From the NCBI RefSeq assembly GCF_022581195.2, contig NC_061463.1, positions 1,364,001 to 1,428,000 of the forward strand: DNA of 64,000 bases, read 5' to 3'. The position numbers and the translations under genes are program-made. The stretch is from Helicoverpa zea (Eukaryota > Arthropoda > Insecta > Lepidoptera > Noctuidae). Each line of letters opens with the position of its first letter. Positions within the stretch are counted from its first letter, which is position 1. The notes under the pieces were generated by a model. It searched no databases, had not been told where the DNA came from, and saw only the letters and a program-made list of their open reading frames with translations. This document shows, one piece after another, positions 37,401 to 49,700 of the stretch.

Positions 37401-37421
37401 AGATACTTTTACAATCGAGTG
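34401..37421. other. intergenic, no gene recognised
   Basis: AT-rich DNA upstream of the SIAH-like gene. A palindromic patch near 36678-36720 (aatcgatttaagaatcgatt) is noted. No exon is supported. Confidence 0.4.
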
Positions 37422-37456
37422 TCAGTTCACAATGATTGTGACAGTCGGTTAGACGT
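37422..37456 (+). promoter_or_regulatory. Inr + DPE core promoter of the SIAH-like gene
   Basis: TCAGTT at 37422-37427 fits the insect initiator (A+1 at 37424). AGACGT at 37451-37456 fits the downstream promoter element and lies exactly at +28. No TATA box is obvious upstream, as expected for a DPE promoter. The implied 5'UTR is 257 nt, unspliced, to the ATG at 37681. Confidence 0.7.
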
Positions 37457-37585
37457 TCGAATTAGATTTTACGCTGTATTTTTATTTGAAATCTAACCTT
37501 GTGTGCTGCAATCAACACGATAGATTTTTTTACTTGCATGGAAACTTTTAACGGTTTTAAACAAAAAAGTATGAATCAAAATTAA
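37432..37585 (+). promoter_or_regulatory. two short upstream open frames in the 5'UTR
   Basis: ATG at 37432 opens 6 codons and stops at 37450-37452. ATG at 37538 opens 15 codons and stops at 37583-37585. Both end before the main ATG and could lower translation if the predicted start site is right. Confidence 0.4.
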
Positions 37586-37680
37586 AATAAGGAAATATTG
37601 TCCCGAATTTTCGTCCCGGACGTTTACACTCGCGTTACAAACAAAGGTGAAGTGACATAAAGTAAGGTTTAGTGATTAAA

Positions 37681-37797
37681 ATGCGTAGACACGTCTATAA
37701 TGTTCCGTGTTCAGATGACGAAGACGACTGTTTTTACGACTTTCGAAGTTATAGGCGGTTGAGGAGAGAATCTAAAATTATTGTTCTTAGCCGCTCG
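37681..37797 (+). CDS. SIAH-like gene, coding exon 1
   Basis: Starts at ATG (context ttaaaATGc; stops lie in frame upstream) and ends at donor CTCG|GTAAGT in phase 0. Encodes residues 1-39, MRRHVYNVPCSDDEDDC and onward, ending in a basic stretch (YRRLRRESK). No domain. Confidence 0.8.
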
Positions 37798-40700
37798 GTA
37801 AGTTGGACTCGTCGGCCTTTGTTTTATAACTCGATTCTGGAATTGTACTGCTTATTGTGTAATTTGGAAAAGATATACAGGAATTTTATAATTAAGCGTT
37901 GGGTAGTTAAAGTTGCAAGTAAGTGTAGATTGTTGAGAAATATTTAAAAAACACTGGTAGTTTATAGTGGTCGGAAGTGTACAATTTGCATCTAAAAATT
38001 AATAAAACAATTAACATGCAAATCTATAACGACGCCTTAGAGTGAAAACCTCGTAAGTGCAAGAGATAACTTTTCAGGATAATGATTGGTATTCGATATT
38101 TTTTAAGATTATCTTCCAAGAAATGCAATAAAAAAATATTGAGAAAAAATGCATTTTTCAGGATAAGGATTAGTATTCCATATTTTTTACGATTATCTTC
38201 CAAGAAATGCAATAAAAAAATATTGAGAAAAAATGCATTTCCGAGGTTTTCATTCTAAGACGACGATAAAACGATTTGTTTATCATTCGTGCAGAACCAC
38301 AAATAATTGGTCGTCTAGACTTGATCAAGTTACTTATAGGTATTTTTATTGGCGAACTATTGCAAAACATTCGGTTTTCTTGCCCAATATTAAATTAGCA
38401 ATAATAGCCAACGGTAAATAAAGTTTACCACAAAAAGCAAGTTTTCAATAGCTTTAAATACGCGTCTTTAATTTTTATTTGACATCGAAAAACAAGATGA
38501 GAAAAACAAACGGATTTTTTGTCCTTCCAGTGTTTTCCATGTTTTGTATGACTTTCTATAAATATAAATATTTTATATAAATAAATAAATAAATCTTAGA
38601 GCCAGAAATAAAATGTTATTTTTATATAACTAAGGTACAAAAAACTGTAGGTTACATTACAATATTGTAAATAACAACAATAATAATCTTTAAGAAATAT
38701 CTTGTAAACTAAAATGTTAAAAACACGACAACACTTTTCGTGATCAAAGCCGAGTAATTTGTCACCAAATTGACAAGAAAATTGACGGTTGACTGGCAAG
38801 GGACTAACCATTTGTGACAGGTGTCAAATATTGCTCCACATCGGCGGAGATTCAATTTCCTGGCATAACAAGTATTTCTCAAGAAACGTCTTTGATATTT
38901 CGCAGGTATTTTTCGTCAAAAGTTTTGTCACAAATCGAAATGATTCGTCTCTCGTGACGATCTAAAATTTTACAGTGATATTATACAGAATCTGTTTCCT
39001 TAAACTCACTACTCTCAAGAACTATTGGACTGCTTTCAAAGTGTTAGGTAGATATCCAATTTTTTCAAATTATCTACGTGATATCGTATCGCACAGTGTA
39101 CCTGCCAAAATATGTCAAATACCTAGTACCATCAAAATCAGTGAAACCTACCATTAAATATAGTGTCCTGATTAAACCAGGTCCTTATAATATTTTAGAA
39201 CAAGACCTACTTAAAATCCTGCACAAATCCGTAGGTACAGTACCACTTGACTCAAAGTGAATGTAAGCTGACCTTGTCTCTGTTACCGCGGTTACGATAT
39301 TGTCTTATTTTGTAACTTTACTGTACGCCAAACGAAATATAATAAACTTATTGTTTTGAAGAAGCTGGAAATACTCAATTTATTATTTATAGGATTATTA
39401 GGCTTGGAAAATGTTGGTACATAAATGTTGGTCCTTTTGGAATTTCATATCTTAATGTACATATGTTGGTCCTTATGCCATCAATGCTAATGATTTTATA
39501 ATAGCAAAGGCCTTGAACCCTTGTTAACTTCTTAGACAAGAATGAGGTTTTACGGTTGCTTCAAGACGTGAGAAAACTCTGTCTAAAAGTACTTTAAAGT
39601 TACTGCAGAATTATTACTTAAGTTTTTTTTTTATCAGTATAATGATTTAATATACCTAATATGTGCATATAATTTTTCACTTCAATATAAAGTAGTACTT
39701 ACATTGTAACATTCTACTTAAAACCAGATTTTTTTGTCACCTTATCCACATTAGCAAGTTACTAGCAAAGCTCACGGCGACAGTATCATTGAATTAACAA
39801 CAATGTAAAGTATATAATATCCAGTAACTGATACATTACATAAAGCTAAAGTGACTCTAAGTAATTCTACACGTTGAAGGTTTATCATGCATCGATCGCG
39901 TGGACTATGTACGTCAGCTAGAATATCATCAGAAGCCTTTTTATCGTCCTACTGCTAGGCACAAGCCTCCTCTTACAAGGATAAGGATTGAGTTTTAATC
40001 ACCATCTTCAATGTGGGTTGGTGATTTTAGGCTCAATAGGACAGGTCACTTGAACATCAGTTGGCACGGGTAGTCTTAGTCTGTAATTCTGGCAACCAGC
40101 CTTACTTAGGGGTATTAGATTGCCCAGGTAACTTGGTGGTCAGATAGGCTGTCGCTCCTTGTTAGACACTGGTACCCAGTTGCATTTGGTCAGACTGGAA
40201 GCTGACCCCAACATAGTTGGGAAAAGGCTGGGAAGATGATGATTGTGATGAAGATATATTTAGAAAAGTTGCATGAGTACTTGTTTCACTGACCTGGAAT
40301 CGAACCCTCATACTTTAAAGTTTCACGCAAATTAAAGTAACTAAGTAATTCTACTCTATGAAGGTTTGTCATGCTTCAATCGCGTGGACTTTATATACAT
40401 AACATATAATATGTCTCATGTTAATATAGAATTAGTAGCACACCAATAATTTGACAATTCTAAGGCAATTAGCTAGAACGAAATCCGGTAGGAAAGACTT
40501 TTAGGGATCGTTTTGGTAAGGTATATTTGGTCCTCGGTTCCGCAAATATTTTACTATAGAGGATGAAATTATCATTTTATATAGTTTAATTAAAGTGATA
40601 CCTTATTCCTTAGAAAAATAGAGCAATTTATGTATTCCTTGTTTCATATTACCTCTACTTAGGAACAAACCAAAAACCAGTAAACCTATGTATCGGGATG

Positions 40701-43700
40701 AACTTCAGACACATAAAAAGGTTTTTTTATCTTTAGCACATAAAATGTTGATATACCTGAAAATTAAATTCAAAACGTCCAATAAACTGCCTACTCACGA
40801 AATTTAAACACTAGCACTGATATAAAAGCCAGTAATTTGATGTCCATAAAGAAAATTATCGCTCATTAGCAAAGAGATACACGAAGAATTCACCACACGA
40901 ATTTCAAACTATCATGCTTAAACATAGTGGTATAAAAGTTTCCTAAGTTACCAAGACAAGGCACTAAACCTTCGTGACTCCTAAGATTAGAGTAATCTCG
41001 GTAATTTCTACATTATTATCACTTTGTTAAATACCATAATCATTCGTAGGTTTATGAAATCTGGTACAAACTGGTCCTTGTGTACTTTTCTTTATACGAA
41101 GGTCAACATGGGACGTTGTCACATGTATTTTACCTCTATATTTTGTGAAAATTAGATGCAAATGTGCATAATTAGATGACGTTTTTTAATTCATTCAATG
41201 ACAATGACGTCATTGGTAGGTAATAAAATTTGATGTACCGTTTTTATTTTTGGTTTGATATCTTCTATTTTTATTAACAAATTAATTTACGGTCATGGTC
41301 TCGCTCCTTTTTATGAAAAAAAAGAGTCATATCTTCTTCATGCGTCATAAGGAAACTTTATACCAACCAAAAATGATCTCAAAATAAAAAAAATACTATC
41401 ATCATCATTTAACACCATCAAAGTCACCACAAAAAAAAAACACAGTTCCCGTACTTCTTCTCCGCATAACACACCGTACCGTAAGTTATCATATTACGAA
41501 GATAAAACGCGGATACAGGTACCGTTTCCTGCTGAGGCACAGAATTACCCCACTAGGTACAAAAACAGTGGCTTATTCAACCGTTCTCATTTCACACTGA
41601 GACGTTTCAAAACATAACTAAAGTTGCTATTCCTGGGTAAGATATGCGATGGTAAGCGGGAAAGTATCGCTTTTAAAAATTATAACCGACTTTCAAAATA
41701 GCGGTAGGTTCAACTTGCATTTTATTTATTCAATACACTGTAGACGACTTTCAGCTATGAAAAAAAGTAAAAAAATAAATTATGTAGGTATTTCCATGAC
41801 AGAATAAACTGTCATGCCTGATGCAATTTTTCAGAAAACAAAAAAAAATATTTCTACGTAAGTAGGTTTACCTTAAAATCGTATATACAATAGCTGAACC
41901 AAGATACTTATGTGGAAAGAAAATTATCTTAAAAACCGCGAAAAACAGCCAATATTTCACACAAATGAGACGAGCATAAATTAACTTAGTGCGATGATGT
42001 CAACGTTCGTAATATTTTCCGCATTATAATGTCAATGCTATGCATATTCAAGTTGTTTGAAGTAGATAACAGGCGTTATATCATCCTATGATTATATTGC
42101 TTTTGCTAATAAACCGGTACATTGTATTCTATTGTTATTAACGACTATAGACAACTCGTGTAGAATAGGTATGGTTGCAGTAAAGAGATTTTGTTTCTTT
42201 AAGTTATTGTCTTATTTCGTCAATTTTGGTCAAAAATAGGAAGGGTTTACACTGATCAAAATTAAAAAGAATACAAAAATATATGCTACTTATTTCAGTA
42301 AAACATCTGTGGTATATCAAAGAGAATTTTTAGATATCAAAATAAAAAATATCTCAACATATTACAGCATCACTTGGTCAGCCATCTTTAAACTCCATAC
42401 TTCGCAACAGTTCAATGACTGTTGCAACGTTCGAGGTTCAATTCCCGATCCGACCACTAAGGAAAACTTATCGATTCACAACTTAACTGTGTTAAAGTTA
42501 ACTTTTTTAGAACCATGTCATGGCTGACCGGTTTCAAGTGAAGTTGCTAGTGTGAGAAACTTATTTTATTGTAAAAACGTTCATGACATAACTTGGACAT
42601 TTAAGTGTGTTTCTGCCTTTATAAGTATGATTTATGTCGACTGTGTGAACTATGGCGTTTTGAGGTCTGGGGCATAACCTTTCTTCGCAATAGGGCTTTG
42701 TAGGTCGTTGCTTTTGTGGGCTTAATCTTTGTTTTAAATATACCAGTTGGTTACTAAAGGTTCGATCCCAAAATTGAGTTACGGTGGACTTCGATAATCT
42801 ATCTATCTTGTTGATTTTCGTATCACTTAGATATTATTTGAATGGGGATAATACCAACGATTAGATGAGTTTTTGAAATCTACCCGTAGATAGAGCAAAA
42901 TATTTCCAAATTCAAAATATTTACAAAATTGTCAGTATATAAGTAGTACTTTCATATACAAATGTACTCTGTACCAAAACAATTGACGGTTAAGTATGAA
43001 AAACAAAGAAAAATCTAAAATTCCTTTTTTAAACATGTCAAACAAGAGTTGATTAGCAGTCACGTGATTTATGAACTATATTAGGTACTGTAAGTGCAGA
43101 AACCTTATCAAACTAGAACTAGTTAGACGAAATATTCCGCCGATTATTTTCAAAACATTGGCTGTGATTGTTAGAAGTATGGTAATGAGGTAATAACCAG
43201 TTGATTAGTGTAATTTTGTAATTCATACTTACTTACAATACTTAGCTACTTAGCATGTGTGTGAATTTAAAATAAGGATATAGTCGATAGGTTCTGAAAA
43301 TAAAAACTTTGTACAAATTACAGAGTAAATATTAAGGATGAAACTATCAAACGTTAAATTATTCCTTTAACATAGAAACAGTATTTGAGCAGTCGTGGTG
43401 GCCTAGTGGACAAAGAACCAACCTCTCGAGTATGAGGGCGCGGGTTCGATTCCAGGTCAGGCAAGTACCAATGCAACTTTTCTAAGTTTGTATGTACTTT
43501 CTAAGTATATCTTAGACACCAATGACTGTGTTTCGGATGGCACGTTAAACTGTAGGTCCCGGCTGTCATTAAACATCCTTGGCAGTCGTTACGGGTAGTC
43601 AGAAGCCAGAAAGTCTGACACCAGTCTAACCAAGGGGTATCGGGTTGCCCGGGTAACTGGGTTGAGGAGGTCAGATAGGCAGTCGCTTCTTGTAAAGCAC

Positions 43701-46700
43701 TGGTACTCAGCTGAATCCGGTTAGACTGGAAGCCGACCCCAACATAGTTTGGGAAATGGCTCGGAGGATGATGATGAGTATTTGAGCAATCATTTCAATA
43801 AGTACGACCAATATTCGTAATGACGTATAATAAGTTCTAAGTAGATAACGTTATTAAATGTCACCGCAATAAGGAAATAAGTGGTTACGTAACGATAGTG
43901 TACCTATATATTTACATGTCATAAACTATGTATATATGTAGGTAGGTATGCAAAGTGCATAGTGATTGAAATCTACACGTGTGAACTAATGCATGCGTTT
44001 TTGTAGTTTTAATTTGTTTATAGTGTGTTTTTTTTAACCATCAAAAACATAGAAAGAACCCAAAAACAGATTTTCGAGGAGATTTATTTTTAAAACTATT
44101 TTAAGCTCTGGTAGAAGATGGTGTGATCTCCTTCGCACTCCCGTATAAAAGCCTATGGTAATCCTTTGTAAATGGGCTATCTAACAATGAAAGATTTTTT
44201 TCAATCGGACTAAATGTTCCTGAGATAAGAGCGTTCATATAAACAAACTCTTTAGCTTTTCAATATAGATATTTTTTTTTTCTTTTGCCCTCAGTTCCAC
44301 TCGGTGACGGACAAACGGTCACACAACAACGAATGTGGAGAGAACAGCGTTACCATAGTAACGGAGAAGAAGATAGAAGATGATTCCTCAGACTCTTCTA
44401 GTGGAGAAAACGTGGAGATTGAAGGTATGTCAACGTTTTTACATAGGATTAAAATAACAGATATGATTTGTATACCAAGACTTATCAACGATGGAGAATT
44501 AATCTGCAAAAGTTGCGTATGAAGACCAAATTAAAAATTGCTTTTTTTTTCACTCTCATTTTGCACTTAAACTAAATCGTAACCCTAATGAATTTCATGG
44601 CCCTTTGATACAAACCAGCGGTTGCTATGTAGTGTCACCAAAAATATTTAATCTTTTTGTATTTTACTGCTTACGTAAAAAATAGACTCAATAACATTTC
44701 AATTAAAACATGATTTGCGTAATACCATGAATCAAACTCGCAAATACATAGTTAGACATAAAAGGTATTTTACCTAGAAAACGTACCTATATATAGGTAT
44801 AAGGTACCCCCTTTCCATATAAAATCAGAATTATAGCTAAGTATATGATGTAACAGTATGACCAACTGACCATGCAGTATTACGACGACCTCGACGACCT
44901 CGACGGCGCAATGGTCATCATGCCGGACTGCCGAACCTGAGGTCCCGGGTTCGATTCCCGGTTCGGTCGACATTTGTGTGATGAGCATGCTTGTTGGCCG
45001 TGGTCTGGGTGTTATAATTTGTATTCATAAATAAGTATATATGTAGCTATATGTAGTTTATCAGTTGTGTTAGCACCCATAACACAAGTTAATTAATAAC
45101 TTACCATGGGGCTAGCCGACCGTGTGTGAAAAGTGTCCCGACATTATACTATAAAAGGTAATAATGATTATTACTATATAATATGACGTCAATAATAACA
45201 TTGAATATTTTGCCAATGAATCATTTCGTTTTTTCTTTCACCTTCACGACCTATAAGTTCATGATTTCTTTTATTTTATTCTTTATAGAGTGTCTGTATG
45301 ACTTTGAACTTCTCTAAGAGGATTATTGAGGCTAAGAATATGCTAAAAAAAGTAACAAAGTCTGTCCACATATTAATTAATATCACATAACAAGTTCGAA
45401 TATTATATGCATAGATTATGCAAATCATTTTATTTGTTAAACTTTCAAGTTCAATGAGACGTAAACAAAACAATTGAGGTATTACAGTAACAAAGTTACT
45501 ACTTACTACGAAATAAAACTGGTTGTCAAAAATACAGTTCAATACGGTAAATAACGTTTACTGGGCTGCGCACGCGTTGATCGATAAATCAAAACAAAAA
45601 TCGTGAGTTCTACTTTTGTGACTAAACTTTGCTTCCCGTGGTTTTGTCCGCTAACTTTTGATACTACTTCATAAGCGGGTAAAAAGTAGTCTGCAGCCTA
45701 CTTTATAGTTCAAGCTTACTCCATGTCAAATTTCACCTAAATCGGTTCAGCCGTTACACAGTAAAGTTTAATAAACAATCTTACAATGACGATGTTCACA
45801 GTAAAAGCCTAATAAACTGACTTTCTAATTAGTTTTTGAATTTATAAAACAAACAAAAATGTCGCTTATCTTTCTCATCTCAAAAAAGGTTTTAAAGTAA
45901 ATACAAACATACTGCACTAATCACATTTGAAAGTTGTCTAATCTTAGGTTATTTTCACAATATATGAAACCGGTTTGTAAACCGGCCGGCGGCACTCGTG
46001 TGAAGTAAGATTTTGTAATCAAAGATACGTGTCATGGGTCCAATACCCTTCCCTACAGAGTATATTGGTAGTTCTTGTTCAATAACTATATCTCTCTCTA
46101 TAGTTGGCTACTAGTATCTTAAATACAGTGTAGATAAGGGACTCGAAACTGCAAAAAAAATATTTTCTAAGTAACTTTGTCAAAGGTTCAGACTTCACCA
46201 ATCCTCATTTGCAGACGATAACCAAAGCATTTTAATGATATCTTTATCAAAAATAGCTATGTACTTTTCACGCGTATTTACTCACGTTTCGGAGGAACTA
46301 CGGCTGCCCGTAACCGGATAAAATATAGCCTTAGTTACTCGGAAATAGTATACATAGGACCAATCTCTCAAGTATGAGGGCGCGGGTTCGATCCCAGGTC
46401 AGGCAAGTACCAATGCAACTGTTCTAAGTCTGTATGTACTTTCTAAGTATATCTTAGACACCATTGGCTGTGTTTCGGATGGCACGTAAAACTGTAGGTC
46501 CCGGCTATCATTGAACATCCTTGGCAGACGTTACGGGTAGTCAGAAGCCAGTAAGTCTGACACCAGTCTAACCAAGGGGTATCGGGTTGCCCGGGTAACT
46601 GGGTTGAGGAGGTCAGATAGGCAGTCGCTTCTTGTAAAGCACTGGTACTCAGCTGAATCCGGTTAGACTGGAAGCCGACCCCAACATGATTGGGAAAAAG

Positions 46701-49700
46701 GCTCGGAGGATAATGATGATTACTCGGAAATAGTGTAGCTTTCCAAAAGTGAAAAGATTTTTCAAATTCGTCTAGTGGTAGAAAAAATATTTCTCTTTAT
46801 TATACAATAAGTAAAGTGGTAGAGCCTAAATAACTTAAATTAAGTATTCCATAAATAACTTAAATTAAAAAAATACCCAGGCCTATAGAAAAAGTATCGA
46901 CAAGTTAACACATAAGTACAGTTAGTAATAACCGTTATTTTATAACCAACTGTACCTATGTACAGAATGATCGTGATTCAAGTCGATCAAAATAATGTTA
47001 CATGCGTGAATTATTGTTTGGGCACGCCCATTAGTAAAAAGTACTGTAGAGTTCAATGACCTTACATGTGTCTTACTACTAGCTTAAAATCGCGGTTTCG
47101 CCCACTATGACAAAAAGCCTGTCATCTTTTCTGATAAAAGACCTTTGTAACTGTAAAATAATGTTCCAAACATGACTAGTATTTACTGAGATTTTCACGC
47201 TTATACAAAGTAATTAATTCCTTAACTTTGTACTATCCGTCTATTTCCCAACGTAAAGGAAAAATATACGTAAACCCAAAAAGAGTTAATCGGCTCTAAA
47301 ATACAATTTAGTATACCTACCAATTTAAATAGATTAAACTTTGTCTTATGCTACATTTTCAAGCAGACTTTATACATTAGACCATACTCAATTTAATCAT
47401 TGATGATGTCATTATCACGTTTATTTACTATCTTATCTAGTCTAATAAATATTAAACGACTAGGTACAGTCAACTTCAGGTCAGTGGTAACAGTTTTATA
47501 GAAAAATCGTACTTATTACTATTGAGTTAAGGTGCATGACAGTTACCACTAATGTGCAGTTTACTGTACGAAACGAAATCGTTGTCTGACCTCTTTTTCA
47601 AGTCGGTCCCGAAAGCAATATGGTGCCCAAACAAATAAATATACGGGGAAGAAAAATATCGCGAGATTTCCGGGATAAAAGAGACCTATGAACTCTTTAT
47701 TGTGACATCAATAGAAATGTGTGAAAATGTGATAACTATTATTCTCAGCATTAATAGGTATTATCTTCTGCCAGCGGTTTCACTCGTTTCCTGAAGGAAC
47801 TATTTCCAGAAGTCGGTTAAAATGTAGCCTTTATTTAATTCTGATTGTATCAGCGATGTTATTTCCCAGTCTCATCAAAATCCGTTCCGCCGTTTGCGTG
47901 TGAAGAAGTGACACACATACAAACTTAGGTCTTTTTTCTTTGTATAAAATATTAAGTTTTTTATGTTGTTTTAAGTTTTATATCTTGCATTATACCAAAT
48001 TAAATGCATTGTATGTTAATAAATAATGCGACCTTCACCTTTTTTTTAACGAAAGCAAAAACAAAACACTGTTGTAAAGATTAATTTATTGTAATGTGCC
48101 AAAAATATAATTCAATATCATTGAAAATGATATCAAATATCGTACGATATATAATTATACTGTTTACGAAGAAAAATATATATTTAGCTAATGATAAATT
48201 TATCTTTATTATGTTACTCATTCATAGATATAGACGAAATCCTTCATAACCTAAATCACTATCATTTTTATTAAAAAGCCAATAACATTATTATCGACTT
48301 AAATCATTAAAATACAGTTATACTATAACATATATTTCACGAAATGTTTCCTTTAAAAATCAAAAATGAGCCTTATGACCTTGCAAATAAGATTGAAAAT
48401 TCTAATGAACTGTCATCTTGATATCGTGAATCACAATTTAGATGCCATCAATGACTTCATTATCTTCAAAGAATTTTTATAAGTCATAGTACGCAAAAGA
48501 TGAGTATCTTTAATGTCTCATTGTTGATGTAATGAGTGTAGTGCAAAATTCATTTGCTTTAAGAGATAATGCGTATCTTTTCCGTAAAAGAAATGAGGGG
48601 GAAATTGCGTACTTAACTATTGTTCATCATTACTATAATGGGTCTAGTTACAAGAAAACGCTTATTAAATGAACAACAAAAATACCCAATCTGTCTATCA
48701 GTTAATTTTCAACAATTCAGTTGGTAAGACATGTAAAAAATCCTGAAATTTTCAAGGCAAACGCTGCAATTTATACCGTAAAAAAAGTAGGTACATTTTT
48801 CATATCTGGTTTTCCAAAACCATCATTCTTATACTGTAATCTTAGACGTACATTTCGTAATAAAGTACCTAATTATCCACAATACACTTATGAAGTGTTT
48901 ATTATTTATCTAAAAGTCAATTTTTCCTGTTAACATTATGCAAATACAAAATTATGTTGCATTTTCCCCACCTCAAAGTTATTCATAAAACCACATGCAT
49001 TTACGCACGAAAAAGTTTGTAGTAAAATAGTATTTATTTACTTATCCTCTTTAAAGTCACTTTTGATTCACTGTAATTACTTAGGTACTATTGGTATTTA
49101 ATCGGTATATTGAATAGCTAAGGTAAATTGCGTTTGCGCAATTTATGAACAGCAGAGATTTAAAAAAAATACCAAAAAAAAGAATAGAGGTTACAATCAA
49201 GTAAATAGAATTTTGGAGACACCGAATTCTTTCAAGTCAATTCCTAAATACACAAAAAATAATACACTACAATGACGAAGTGAAATGTCATATCTACGCC
49301 ATCCTGGTAGCAGGATTACGATCGACCTGCATACTCGTTCACACTTAATACGTTATTTTATTTTATTTTTCTTTCATAACACCATTTCAGACACTCATTT
49401 CCACAATTTGAACACAATGATGCCTTGCATAATAATTGTTGATAAGCACTCGTCGCCATTACGTAATTCGTAAATAGTTTGCATTGTGTGTGTATGGTCA
49501 TTGGTGAACGGCTTTGACCATAGCTAATTATAGAATTTTGTGAAGCACGTCAAGTGTCACTTCCATTCACATTCGTTCAGAATGTTGTTATGTTAGTTAG
49601 TTTTTTCTATTTATATTTAGTATGTTTTTATAGCAGTATATTATATTTTATAAATATATATTACACACTTAGTATGTATATACTTAGTTAAGGTTACACA

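Larger units (their letters stand above)
39847..40393. repeat. diverged direct repeats flanking a repeat cluster
   Basis: A segment of about 60 bp at 39847-39913 (agtaattctacacgttgaag, catgcatcgatcgcgtggac) recurs at about 40334-40395 (agtaattctactctatgaag, catgcttcaatcgcgtggac). Between them lie family C, a SINE tail and an inverted SINE head. Confidence 0.75.

Noticed and set aside
43430..43460. tRNA gene suggested by A and B boxes
   Set aside because: The boxes belong to a SINE with target duplications; no cloverleaf or anticodon arm is preserved. The same applies at 4200, 42425 and 44950.
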